Below are positions 49,521 to 61,017 of a stretch of 64,000 bases of DNA, in pieces (the stretch's first letter is position 1; each line of letters opens with the position of its first letter). The notes beneath the pieces were generated by a model that was not told where the DNA came from, ran no database searches, and saw only the letters and a program-made list of their open reading frames with translations. The position numbers and the translations under genes are program-made. The stretch spans positions 62,001 to 126,000 of the forward strand of contig JASANG010002037.1 of assembly GCA_030248215.1 (NCBI GenBank), read 5' to 3'. This stretch comes from Enoplolaimus lenunculus. Taxonomy: Eukaryota; Nematoda; Enoplea; Enoplida; Thoracostomopsidae.

Positions 49521-50842
49521 TTAATGGCATAAATTTATGTGAATTTTGGTAACAATTTTTATAAATCTTACAAATACAGTCGTTGTTTGAAATGGCGAAA
49601 ACTTTCGTAGATCGGTAGGCATCATTCTGTATTTGTTCGATATGGCTTTCGGTCGTCTGCTCCTGAGCTCTGGCGGCAGACCCCCAGTTTGGCATGACAC
49701 CTTTTTGGTTTTAGAGTAAAATGTTCACAGTGGCGATGATTTCTATCGTAGCGAGAGCGTTCGTCTGTTTACCAAAAGTTAAATTTATCATTTTGCCAAA
49801 CCCCCATTTGTTAAAAAATGCTAAAATCATTTCAGAAATACATTGTCCTACGTTGTTTAGTAGGGTTATTTTGACGAAAAAAATGCTTATTTTTTACATA
49901 AATCCTTGGTCGTCACCACTGATAGAGAGAGTGCTTATTGCAATGTTTTTCTGGGTAAGAATATCAGTGTCCAATGAGGTTAAGGGGATATATTTTCATT
50001 TCTGGGCATTTTTCAATAAACGTGATACTTTTTAATAAGGTTTAGAATAATATTGTGGATTGCCAAAGTTCAAAATAAATTTTCTCGCTCGTTACGCTTG
50101 CTCAAACAAACATTTACATGAAATTATACTCTTTCAAAATTGAATTGTGAGTACGAAGGATATATTTTTTTAAATTTCAAAAATGTCACTGTCTGGTTTT
50201 TAGACAAAGTAAAACCCTTCTAAGGTTTTCGTATACGTCAGCAGTCAAATTATATACCATAAACCACCCTTTGATTTTGTTTTTTTTTGCTTTCACCTTC
50301 GTATAACTTGACATGATTAACCTCAAATTGTTTACGAGGGTCGTACCCAGACGGGCGTCCACTGGCAAATGTTCCTTGTACGAATTATTCGTTCAGTGGT
50401 GACTAATTAATTGAATCATATTTCAGCGCCGTTCAGCTGAAACCAATTTTGTCTCATATGTTTGAACGTTCGTATACGTCACAAGTTTAGCCATGATGTC
50501 ATTACGGAATGGTATAAACGTCATTTAAACGCATTTTTGTGAATGAATGAAAAAATTTGAATTTTCTATTCAATTGTACAGCATTTGATTTTAAATCGAG
50601 TAAAATTTGTATTTTGCTTTGAGGTAATGCGTGTTTTTGGGCACCTGCTCGATTGCGTTCAATTTTAAAGACATTAATGCCTTTTTAACGCCGATTTAAG
50701 TTTGGTTGACAGTATAAATTGTAAGCTGTTTATTGTTTTTTTAAATATAGGCAGTCTATGCGACACGACAGGGGGGCGTAGCTTGGATTTTATTTCAAGA
50801 ACTTATAGCATCACAGCTGTATTTCTGCTTTACACTCGTAAA
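49521..50842. other. Non-coding
   Basis: No gene is supported; open frames are short and lack domains. At 50090 there is a short 'cgctcgttacgcttgctc' repeat fragment. Confidence 0.4.
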
Positions 50843-51032
50843 GGCCAATGTAAAAAACAGGGACGGAACAGTATTATAAGCATTTTCCTAAGCCTAAGCG
50901 TAAGAATGAATTTATTCCTAACCTTAAGCCTTAGCCTAAGCCTATAAGTCAAACAAAAAATAGTCTAAAGCTTAAGCTTACACTAGTTCAGTTCTACAGA
51001 AAAACTTTCCGCACCTGATCTTTACATAGGCC
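50843..51032. mobile_element. TTAGGC-bearing element, type b
   Basis: The ends are GGCCAATGTAAAAAACAGGG and, in reverse, GGCCTATGTAAAGATCAGGT, each followed by CGGAA. The body is 'acagtattataagcattttc', CCTAAG units, 'tagtctaaagcttaagctta' and 'actagttcagttctacaga'. It is the most complete type b copy along with 25330. Confidence 0.8.
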
Positions 51033-51959
51033 CCCGTAAAAGTGGGGATTTGTTTAAATACAAAATTGTTAATTGTAACGCTTTTTAAAAGTATATATTT
51101 TGATACAACTTTGAATGTTTAACCAGCCAAAAATGTCAAAGCAATAATATCACCTTGGTTTACTCCATTGTACTGTGGAGGTTGGTATCCGAGAGGTCGA
51201 GGGTTTGAAATACCAAAAACAGGCGAGTGTGTGTGCGTTCGTTTTAACCGTATACCCAAGTTGATTACAGGATATATGGTTGAAGTAATAACCAGACTAA
51301 TGCTGCTACAAGCATTGAACAATGACGAATCCTGGATTGTAGTTGCGCAAAAGCTTTATGCTAAATCTACTGTGATTTAGGATATGACGCAACAGTTTTA
51401 GACAGGAGTTTATGTCGGGGCAGTTTTTAAGAATGAACTACAGTGAGACCCAGAAGGTCTGATTTAGTCGAGTTTTCATACAAATCGAAGTCTAGTAACG
51501 GCTTTTGTCGTTCTGTTGTGAAAAATTTAGAGAAAATGAAGTAGTTTTTCATGGTCATGGCTGGAGCAGCCACCCCCATACTCCTCCATTTGGGGAGGCC
51601 ATACCTTGGAAGGGGTCCACCATGACTGGTTGAAATGCGTCTGGCTTCTCGATCGCTTCGCTCGCGAGTTTCGGGGCCACCTCCATGGAGTTTGAAGAAG
51701 ACCCAGCCCTGTCTGCCCTGGCACTGTACATGGTTTAAGGATAACTTAAAAGAAGACCGAAATCAGGTTCACCACTATGTGAAATATAGTGTAATTATAA
51801 ATGTTTGTAAACTGCTTGTTTGTACTCGATTTGTCAGAAATTTATCGTAGTCAGCATTTCATTTCAGTAGAATATTAGGGTCACAAGACTTTTCCTTATG
51901 GTTCGTTTATTTTTCGAATAGAATTTTAGAATTTAAAACAGTAGTATTTAATCGTAAGC
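51033..51959. other. Non-coding; hAT-like fragment
   Basis: At 51560-51725 there is a copy of the element fragment seen at 42815, with 'tttggggaggccataccttg' and 'gcgtctggcttctcgatcgc'. A weak B-box-like 'gaggtcgagggtttgaaat' at 51196 may belong to a SINE remnant. Confidence 0.4.
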
Positions 51960-52032
51960 ATCAAAACAGTATCCAAGCTTCAAATCAAACAAACTAATAA
52001 CAAAAAACGCAACGTAAAGCAAAACTAAAAAT
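51960..52032 (+). promoter_or_regulatory. Likely 5' leader of the third coding exon
   Basis: This A/C-rich, G-poor stretch directly precedes the ATG and has an in-frame stop (TAA, 52015-52017). It has the look of an unstructured 5' untranslated leader. No TATA box or splice acceptor is evident. Confidence 0.4.
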
Positions 52033-53671
52033 ATGGCATTTTCGGCATCTGGCCAAAAACTCGATAATTGGCACGTAACAACAACAACAACAGGAGCAAC
52101 AGCAACATCAACAACACCATTGATTGTACGCAAATCAGGCAGCGATTCAACGTTCTTCACTGCGCAGCCAGATGACGACGCCCATGGTTCAGTGGATAAA
52201 ATCGTTGACGAACCAGTGTCAGGTTGCGATGACGACGTTGGTGGGGTGACCGGTACGAGCCCGCCTCGACGCATAATTTCGCTATCGAATCGAAATATTA
52301 GCAGCGATTATGACGAGTACGCCGAACTGTGTCCAGGACGTCGAAATTTAGCGCTTCTGGCTACTGCGGAAAGTTTTACGACCCTGGGAAGCTACCCAGA
52401 CGATCATTGCGACCAGGGTGGGGACTCGCAGGCGACCGCGATTGACGTAGCAGAAAGTGTTGCGACGACTAAAAATCGCGAAAGTTGCCCGGCGACAAAA
52501 CCGTTTATATGCAACGGTGGCAACAATTTGCGGCGTTGTAATCGACAAAATTCGTCCGATGGTGGAAAATCAAGTGCGTCAAGCGAAAGCAATAATTTTA
52601 TAAACAAAAACAACAACAATAATAACAACAACAGCAATAACAAAAATAATAAAAATAAAGCAACTAAAGATGTTTCAGTTTGTCGACCTGTTATGGGTTG
52701 CGGCGACACCACACGTGGTTTAGCTTCACTGAGCTGTGGCGACGAATCGAAGGATATACAGCAAAAATATCGTCAAACGGGTAATGATAGCAATAATAAA
52801 AACAACAAAAACAACAACAACAATAATAATGATAATCTTAATAGTAATAATAATAATAAAAATAATAATAAACATGCCACCGACAATCACGGTGACAGCG
52901 TATGTAACAGTACAACAGGCACAGTCGGCGACGATTGTATGTCGTTACAGTCGGTCGATGATGACTGTTGCCGTAGTGCCGCCATCGCCGCGGCCGATAC
53001 GCGATCATTAACGACAAAAGCGTCATACGATCGCGGAACGCCGTTGTCATCGACGCCATTTCCATGCAGGATCTTATTAAAAGACCTTGCGACTGGAGGC
53101 ATCGACGACGACGACGGTGCGGCTTCTTACCGTCATCGTCGTCGACACGCAACATCAATGACTGGTGGCACCGGTACCGCCACAGTCGTCAACGCAGTGT
53201 CGATCGGCGACGACGCTGATGAAATTCTACCGCTAGGCGGATCGGTATCTGGTCGAAGTTCACCGGTAGGCGGCGGTGGCGGTGGGGGTGCAGGCGGCGG
53301 TGGTGACGGCAGTCGATGCGGATCGACCACTCAGCGCAACTTTTTTGGATCGTGGCGACGGCCGGCATTCTTGCGCCGAATGGAATCCACCAGTTCAAAC
53401 TCAGCATTCGGGATTGCTGCTGTTTCTGGGGGTGGCACTGGTGGCACGGCTGGGAATGCGGTCTATGGATGGAACGCAGGGACGTCGACAGTGCCATGCA
53501 GCGAGCGAGCGTCGCCAACGACTACTCGGGGTGCGATTGGATTTCCAGCGTCTGGATCTGGTGGCGGTGGAGGTACCGGAGCGCCGAGTGCCCGAATGAC
53601 ACAGTTTGATAGCTGTTCAAACGATGGACAATGGGAAAACGATAGCTTGCATGATTTTGATTTTACTGGCG
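52033..53671 (+). CDS. First coding exon, Asn/Gly-rich disordered N-terminus
   Basis: The ATG at 52033 (context AATATGG) is preceded in frame by a stop at 52015. The frame runs 546 codons plus one base to a donor, GGCG|GTAAGG, at 53671/53672; an intronic stop follows at 53707. The protein appears disordered: a Thr-rich segment near 16-28, acidic patches (47-50, 66-69), a basophilic kinase-like RRIIS site at 79-83, two Asn-rich runs with Lys and Ser (188-208 and 251-280), a Gly run near 413-425, and a basic/aromatic stretch SWRRPAFLRRMESTSS near 440-455. It ends with an acidic, aromatic tail (WENDSLHDFDFTG). No folded domain is recognised. It donates in the same phase as 16836-18153, so both could splice to the same downstream exon as alternative N-termini. 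Confidence 0.8.
52591..52677 (+). repeat. AAY/AAR-rich coding repeat, Asn run 1
   Basis: Interrupted AAC, AAT and AAA codons encode the first Asn/Lys run. Mixed codons indicate an old, not freshly expanded, repeat. Confidence 0.8.
52780..52876 (+). repeat. AAY/AAR-rich coding repeat, Asn run 2
   Basis: A second, longer run of AAC/AAT/AAA codons encodes Asn with interspersed Lys, Ser and Asp. Confidence 0.8.
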
Positions 53672-55000
53672 GTAAGGCTTATATGATCTCCACAGTGGGT
53701 GCACTGTAAGGTTGCGCACCCCTCCCAGTCTGGCAAGTGCGTCCGCAGATTGGCTCAACACAAGCACTGTGATTTATTTTTTGTGATGTTGCACACTCGT
53801 AAAAGTGTTTGGTTTTATTTTAAGTTTAAAAGTTTCAGCTACTGCCATAGAAAAAATACGAATTTTGCTCGGCAGAGACTGTCGTAAGGCAGGTGGGTAA
53901 TAGACGATTCGCCACGTTGATACCTCTTGACTTTTATAGATGGGTATAAAATGGCCTAAAATAGGGAAATTTGACAAATTAAACAGAAAGTTGCTAACAG
54001 AATAAGCGGAAGTACGGGACATATCCTGGGCACCGGAAAACGCCAACGGAAACAAACGGGGTTTTTGGCTTTTTCCGACGAGGTAGAAAAAACGGAAAAA
54101 ACGGAAAAACTTTTCATTAGCCTCTCCCAAACCCGTGGAAAGATTAAGAAAACACATGTTTACAGGTCTTAAATTCAGCAGCACTTTACTAAAGCTACGG
54201 TGACGCCTCAGAGGTGAACGCAGGGCGAGTGAATGGTGTTTCCTTTCGCCCCAGCGGTCCTGCGGTGCTGAAAAGTATACTATACAAATGGTTTTTAATT
54301 AAACCGGAATTCCAGTTGCAACCCTGCTATTATACATTTGTTTAATCTTAAAGTGGTCGCTATATCTATTCGAGATTTTCTGTTTCTCTTTGATGCAACA
54401 TTTATTGCAAATATATGCAGTGTTTAGTTCGTAACCTAACTTTTGTTTAATTTCATTTTACACATATCAATAAAACTACAAATCCTGTTTGCATATTTTT
54501 TGTCGGACTCAATCCCGCAAGTTTGTGGCCATCTTTAGCTGGCATATGCATCTTTTTAGGTATGTGACAGCTCTGTAGTGTGTGTAGTATGCTTATCATC
54601 ATGTGTTATCAAATGATTTGATTCTCCTAATGTCATTTTTTGTCAGTAGACAAATAATCCACCAATGATTTTGCACTTGCGGAAGCTTTAGTACACGATT
54701 TTCAATTTTTCCGTTTTTCTCGTATTTTCCGAAAAAAAACGGAAAAAACTGTTTTTCCGGTTGATCCAATTTTTAGGCAAAACCCAGCACTGTTTGAAAT
54801 CGGTGTGAAAATTTTTGAATATGAGCTGGCAAGAGAAACTGCAATGATATCAAAGCGAGTAAATCTGTATATACATGTATTGTATACAATATATATCTAC
54901 ATATGTGTGTGCGGCTTCGTAATTTTAGAAGACAACAAGAATAGTGAAGTTTTTAAATCATTTTGCCAAGAAAGACTCCGGGCTTAGGGCGGCGGTATGC
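53672..55000. other. Non-coding, probably intronic
   Basis: It follows the donor at 53672. Around 54050-54115 and 54700-54793 there are facing 'acggaaaaaacgg' and 'ttttccgtttttctcg' stretches, the latter ending 'aaaacccagcactg'. They suggest a decayed inverted-repeat element of about 600-700 bases. Confidence 0.45.
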
Positions 55001-55011
55001 TTTTGACTGTT

Positions 55012-55080
55012 CTTCCGCGTCCGTGGGGTTTAACCGCGCGACATCATATGCTAATTGCTCTACAGCGCCGGACGCAAAGT
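55012..55080 (-). repeat. tRNA-like remnant
   Basis: Read on the minus strand there are complementary ends GCGTCCG and CGGACGC. Between them lie a D-arm-like 'TGTAGAGCAATTAGC' and a degenerate B box (GGTTAAACCCC). At about 59 bases between the stems it is too short for a tRNA, so it is probably a decayed tRNA or SINE head. Confidence 0.25.
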
Positions 55081-56035
55081 TGGAACCAGCCCGACCCGGG
55101 CTTGGTCCCAAATATTGCGCCCGCGGGCCTAACCGGGCCTGACCCGGCAGTAACGAACCGGACCGGTTGCAATCCAGACCGGACGGCAATGCGAACCAAA
55201 TTGGAAATGCAAATTTTTTAACTTGGCTGCTTTGTTCGGCGGCACATGTCAATGTACAGCGCCGCCTTTAATATTATCATAAAGTTTTGTAGATGTTTTT
55301 GTGGCTTTTTGACAAAATTATTGTAAACAGCGCATTAAGAATTTGTGAATCTCAAAATAACATTTTGGGTTTCGTACGTATGAACTACTACCAGAATGGC
55401 TAAAATTAACGTTCAGTACATGCAGTGGCGCGGATCCAAAAATTTGTGATTAGCCACACCTGCGCGATATGTAATAGTGAAAAAGACTCGCGAGCGAAGT
55501 GAGCAAGAAGGCAAACGCAATCTTAGTACGAAATCTTAACAATAACTGGTTTTGATCTGTGTTTAGGTAAGGTCTCGGAATGGGTTCCTGCCACCCTTGC
55601 ATTCGCCGAGTGCGATCTGTACAGAAGTTCTAACTTAGAACAGCACAAAATTAATAAGTATGTTTTTTAATTATGGGGTTTTACCACGATAAATGCTCCC
55701 CAAAACCCTTTTTAGGGTTCAAATCACCACCATTCAGGTCATACTTTTCAAGAAACGGCTGGAAAATTATTTGACTGAATTATAAACATCTGCTTCTATG
55801 CTTAGACCCTCCGTCAGTGACTCGTAAACCTCTATTCATAGCACTTGCGTATTGTCACAGTTGAAGCTCTTCTACCTCGAACCAAGCACGTAACTGCAAC
55901 AGTGGCTCAGTCTCCCCTGGGAAAATTTTACCTCCCCTCGGAGAAAATATTTTAACTTCAATAGTGAGTCATGTGAAATCCCCATCCCTAAATTTTCTGG
56001 TCCACCTTAGCATATTGGACTCTGGCTACGGTCTT
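55081..56035. other. Non-coding with hAT-like terminus
   Basis: At 55425-55560 there is a hAT-like copy starting 'cagtggcgcggatccaaaaa' with 'gactcgcgagcgaagtgagc' inside. At 55895-56035 there is a reverse copy of the 'cgtagcc...aggggag' family. The GC-rich 55090-55200 stretch is unexplained. Confidence 0.4.
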
Positions 56036-57038
56036 GACCAGAGGCGTAGCCAGGATTGTAATTTCGGGAGAACATAAACCGTGTCTAAAAGTTTTTATAC
56101 GAACGAGTTTAGCGAACGCGAAAATATTTCGATTTCTTCAGGGTTATTCGACTGCCTGTATGAGTGGCCTTTTATCGAGTCTTTCGGAAATTTTTGCCGT
56201 GATGTATTCCCTTGTGTTCCTTTGTATACGTTCCTGGTATCCTTGTCACACAAACCATAAGTTTTTGTTGAAATTGAGAAAAAGATAAATTGATTCGGTT
56301 TTATAGGCGTGTTTTTTCCTCTGGTATTATAGCTGTGGGTTTAAAAGTACAACGCTCATTATTCAAAGTTACCACCATTTTAGAACTTTTTGGGTCTCCA
56401 GAGAGTTTGTTCGGGGTCAAAAATGTCGTCCCTACCCGGGTTAAATTAACAAAACCGGCGGAATATCTTACTATCGGATCCAAGCGGGGTTCACTCAGGC
56501 TCAAGCCCCCCCCCAAAAAGACGAAAAGTAAAATTTTGTATTGGGATTAAGCATTAAAATTGCGTTCAGTTTCTCGTTTGATTCTTCACTTGGTAGCCTT
56601 TATTCACTATTATTTCTGAATCCGACCCCGGTGTTTGTGGTGCCTGGGTTGCGTTCCCCCTATTCGATATAAACTTTTTAGTTTTGTTTGATTGAACGCT
56701 GATTTCAGTGTTGCGTGCAGTTGCGGCAGAAAATATTTGGTGCCATTAATGGGGTTTGATTATGGAAATAGCAACTAAAAATATTAGTTATTAATATTAT
56801 AAAATGTGCAAGTCGTTAACACTGATTCAATAATATCACTGAAAGCCATTTCAGGTTATATTCAGATTGGGGGACCAGGATCCTCGCACCCCCCTCTCTG
56901 TGTTTCCCGTTGGTAGCGACAACAGCTGGTAATCGGCACTACTTTATTTGGGTCCACATTTGTGGGGTTTCGGTTCGTTCTTTTAATGTTCAACAGTATT
57001 TGGGTGTTTTAAAATTTAAAAATCAGATTCAATTTTTA
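56036..57038. other. Non-coding with degenerate repeats
   Basis: At 56036-56130 there is the 'aggcgtagccaggattgtaa' repeat. At 56545-56640 there is the 'aaaattgcgttcagtttctc' hAT-like repeat. No gene is supported. Confidence 0.4.
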
Positions 57039-57165
57039 GGCCGTATTTTCAAATGTGTGCAGCACCTATTGCCAGTTTGGCGAAAATAGCTGTGTACACA
57101 GCTATATTCAGTGGTCGTATTCTCAAATGTGTATAGCACCCAAGTATCACGAATTGATTATAGGT
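57039..57165. mobile_element. TTA-flanked element, two left ends
   Basis: TTA at 57036-57038 precedes 'ggccgtattttcaaatgtgt'. A second left end ('tcgtattctcaaatgtgtat') begins at 57116. The right end is absent, so one fragment may have inserted into another or the end was duplicated. Confidence 0.5.
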
Positions 57166-58992
57166 CGTGGATGTTTCAAATTTTGAATGCTGAATTTTGA
57201 AAAATTTAATAATTTTTTATTTTTTATAATTTCAGAACCAAAGATTCTGTAGTACAGTCAAATACACCGAGTCCCTCAAACCTATGGGATTGGTTCCTGA
57301 CCAAATTATACATAATTTTAACAGCAACACTTTTAATTTGTGTTTTAATATTAAAATTTGGAGTCATTATTCGCTATTCGAGAACCGAATCAATTGGTGT
57401 GGAATAACTGAAACTTTTCATGGATTATGACTGGCTGTATACATTTGACTTTGAACGTATCCGCTCATACACAGTAGACACACATTAATACTGGGACTGA
57501 TTATATTGTTCTGAAAGCGAACAAATCTTGCATATATAAAACTACTGTTTATATTTCTAGAGTTTAGTCCTTACACAGGCATCAGCCTCGTTTTATCTTT
57601 TGATGCTTATCAGCCAAACGTGTGTGTCCCTGTGAGTGGTCGCTTTTGGCTGTCGATAGCATTGCGTTCTGTTTTTTTCGTTCCCTCAAACAAAAACGCC
57701 CCAAAGCCTCCCAGCAGCGAAACGCAGAACGTCTAAATCTGTATGCTGGTAGTCTCTTTGGACGCTTTTTTGACCATCTTAAAGCTTTCGTCTCAAAAGA
57801 CACACTTTCCTATGTACTTGGTTTCAATCTAAAACAGATATGCAAAAGTTTGATCACAAAATGAATTTGTTGTGTTGTTTCAGTTTATTTCAGTACTGCA
57901 GGCATCATCAAACGAAGGCGTACGGATATGGGGTGATATGTTGGTTTTCACCGGTACAATAATTGAACTGGCCTTTTCCGACAATGCCTCGGTTAGGGTA
58001 CCACAGAGGTGTTCCTCCCGCGTGCAGATGTGCGAAATGAATCTATGTCTAAACGTTAAGGCTAAATAACGAAATTCGTAGATAAATTGCAGAGAAAGCA
58101 TAAAATTTAATGGACTTGCACGATGGGTTTGATTTGTCTTGGGGGGACCAGCCAGGTGTTCGAACCCAATAAGGGTATAAAGGTGGTAACCTTACCACTG
58201 GTCCCAGAGGAACTCAAAGGATTGTTCGGTTTACGTCTACGCTTAGGCTCAACATTATACTTTGATTTGCGTTTATATGTGGGTCTCCAATTTATGGAAT
58301 AAGAGCCGATTGCTCGCAAGGCATATTGTTTTGGCTCAAAAGTTTCATTTACTACAAATAATACCACAAAATAACGTTACTACTGTTATTCCTTCGCAGC
58401 CGTCATTTGCATAAAACTTTTGTCAGATTTTGAAATTTTTGCATATTTAAGTTTGCTGTTAAAATATCTAAACTGAATCGTTTTTAATTGTATGATATCT
58501 CAAATGGATTTAGTGCTACACAGTTAATTAAACATAGCTTGGGTGGACCATGCCTCATACTATTGGTAAGAGCTTGCAACTCCACCCGATCCTTATCATC
58601 GTACGCATGCAGTCTGTATGCAGAATTGTAAATTTTGCAAATTTCTCACAACAACAGTTGCAGTGCCGCTGCAGATCTGATTTGCAATTGAAACTGATTT
58701 TGTTAATAAAACAAAACAACGAAAAAGTATAAATGCAAAATTAATAAGGTCCCTACCTTACAAATTTTACTACGACAATTACACTTGGGTTTTGGCTCGT
58801 TTCGCCTGCCAGCTCTCTTCCACGTATTATGCCCCTGTGCATATGGACCTCTGGTTATTGTGGATACGGCGCATACGTAAACACTCAAAATTGTGGACAG
58901 TCATTTTATCAATTTTGATGAAGTGTCCTATCATATCGAAACATCTTGTTGAGTCCTCGGCTAAATTCTGCGAATATGTTGGCATTAGGGTC
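57166..58992. other. Non-coding
   Basis: Open frames up to 86 codons on both strands overlap and have no recognisable domain. At 58765-58870 there is a weak copy of the hAT-like repeat. Confidence 0.4.
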
Positions 58993-59128
58993 AGGCCTGT
59001 AGCCAGTCCACCTTGCTAGGGGGGGGCATAATTTTTCAGGAGGGTCATACATGGGTTTTCAACGACTTGCAAGCAAGATTGAAAATCTTCTAGGAGCCCC
59101 CGTGCCCCCCCTTGGCTAGGGGCCTGAT
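58993..59128. repeat. GTAGCCAG...AGGGGGGG family copy
   Basis: 'cctgtagccagtccaccttg' is followed by 'gggggggcataatttttcag', 'acgacttgcaagcaagattg' and 'gagcccccgtgccccccctt'. It is the clearest forward copy of this family, with others at 24655, 41850 and 47812, and reverse copies at 21160, 47340 and 55895. Confidence 0.5.
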
Positions 59129-59130
59129 TA

Positions 59131-59344
59131 GGGTCCATATTGTGAAATGTGTATAACACCTATCACTAGTTACTAACAGGTTTTAAAACTCATGAACTCC
59201 TGTTGATGTGGGAGTCAAAATTGGTGCAACTCATGTCTGAATAACGTATATACTGAATGTTGAACCTTGGCATTCATTGATTCAAAACTTACATGACCTG
59301 CCAGCAACTGCTGATAGATGCTACACACATTTGAGAATACGGGC
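59131..59344. mobile_element. TTA-family inverted-repeat element
   Basis: The left end, TTA then GGGTCCATATTGTGAAATGT, is inverted at the right as 'gctacacacatttgagaata' and 'cgggc'. The arms hold 'cacctatcactagttacta'. TTA is seen only on the left, so the right target site has changed. It directly follows the repeat at 58993. Confidence 0.7.
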
Positions 59345-60054
59345 AAAAAAGCAAAAGTTACAAGTGTAACTATGCTGAGTAATATAATCAATAAGCAACT
59401 AACAAGGCTTGTAAGCCGTTTATACCAATCTTACAGAGAGTTTCATATCTTTCTGCTGTGATCGAGCCAAGACTCGCTTTAAAGTTAATATGGTTGTACT
59501 AAGTTTTGGGCCCAGGGTTTTTTTGATAGGTCGTTCTATAGGCTTGGTTGCCCATGGTAACTTTACATAAACAGATATGTTTTAATTCATAAGTCAAACC
59601 GAATGTACATTTTGAAATGACTTTTGTCAAAGTTTATCGCTCTGTTTTATCAAACATTGACTGTTAAAGGCTGTTGCAATTTAAAGCATTTGTCATAAAC
59701 TTCACTCGGACAACAGATGTCGTTTTAGAAATATTTTTAACGTTGGATTGTAACTCAGGATGTGGATAACATCCCGTTTAAACAAGCGTCTTACAAGCGA
59801 GCCATCGTGGAGTGGGTTTACTTTTTTGACACCCTGCAGGTTATTCTGAAGCCTGTAAATGTACGTTTTTCGAGTCTCGGGATTTTACAAGTAGCGATAC
59901 CACTTTTATCCCTCTTATATACACCCCTGTATATTATTTTTTTTACAATATTTTGATACGTAAAATGAGGATTAAGGGCCGTTTTGATATTACCGGTTGC
60001 ATACTAATCCAAAAGGGTACAGGGGTGCCGTTTCCGAATAGTAAGTTCGTGGAT
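59345..60054. other. Non-coding, nothing recognised
   Basis: AT-rich sequence with no gene or clear element end. Confidence 0.4.
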
Positions 60055-60360
60055 AAAGCCCTATTCATACGTGCAAGTTTTTGCAGCAAAAGCTTATACA
60101 AGTAACTAACTGTCATGTACAAGTTTGGGCACAAAGCAGCTTTGAAGTTCTTGCAGTTGCAAGTTATTTACTGAAATTTATGTTATTTAATTTAATTCGC
60201 ACCTGTTAATGCAATTACAAGTCACTCGAATTTGTTACACCTGCAGTTTGATTGGTAAATCGGAATGTTCTTTTGAAAATACTTACAGCTGCAAGTATTT
60301 CGTGCAAGTTGCAGGTGCAAGTTCTCGCTGCAAAAACTTGCACATGTGAATGGGGGTTTA
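60055..60360. mobile_element. CACGTGCAAG-family element, complete copy
   Basis: The ends are inverted repeats of about 34 bases: left 'taaagccctattcatacgtg' continuing 'caagtttttgcagc', right inverse with 'cttgcacatgtgaatggggg'. The interior alternates 'cttgcagttgcaag' motifs. No coding frame is present. Confidence 0.75.
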
Positions 60361-61017
60361 GAGGCATTTGCATTACTGAGTATTCGTTAACATTCTGGCA
60401 GTTGTATTTCATGAACCAAGTTGTTTTTTCCTGTGTTTTAGCACAAGATTTATTTTCCGCAAACGCTGGGCAAAATTTGGTTTTGTAACAGTTTGGTCCT
60501 GAAGCTTTTAGGGCACCGCTTAGACCCAGAATCTAAGCCAGTCGTAGGGTTAGCGACACAAACTTCAAAGTAGTGTTTATGCAACAATTACTAAAAACTC
60601 GACTGAAACATGAGAAGCTCAAATATACAAAAATTTTAAAATCCACACGTTTTTCGTCAAACTCCGGCTTCATAGGCGGACTTCAAAAATTTTCAATTCA
60701 ACTTCAAGGTTAAAGTTTCCCTTCGATTGCTAAGACAAACATTTATAATTTATACATTTTCAAATTAAAACAGAGGGTCTACACCGTTGTTTGACCAACC
60801 GACCAGAAACGGGGGGGTTTGGCTTTCCCAGACCGTCCGGTAGTTCCTCCCATGCATCGATTGAAATGTCCAAGAGTTCAAAATTTAACGCTTGGACTGT
60901 GTTGTACCATTTGTGATTTATGTAAATTATTTTTCATTTCAACGCCTGCTATAAGAGTTATAATTAACAGACTGCGCGTTCATAATTTGCATTTTGTTTA
61001 GTTGCTTACAAAAAACT
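60361..61017. other. Non-coding
   Basis: At 60605-60670 there is a solo right arm of the foldback family ('atgagaagctcaaatataca', 'ccacacgtttttcgtcaaac'). No gene is supported. Confidence 0.4.

Noticed and set aside
51165-51230. tRNA gene suggested by a B-box-like sequence
   Set aside because: Only 'gagggtttgaaat' resembles a B box; no A box at the right spacing and no cloverleaf was seen.
16836-53671. Naming the gene (for example a phosphodiesterase 4/dunce-like gene with many alternative N-termini)
   Set aside because: The layout and the acidic exon ends would fit such a gene, but no conserved domain or signature motif is visible, so any name would be a guess.
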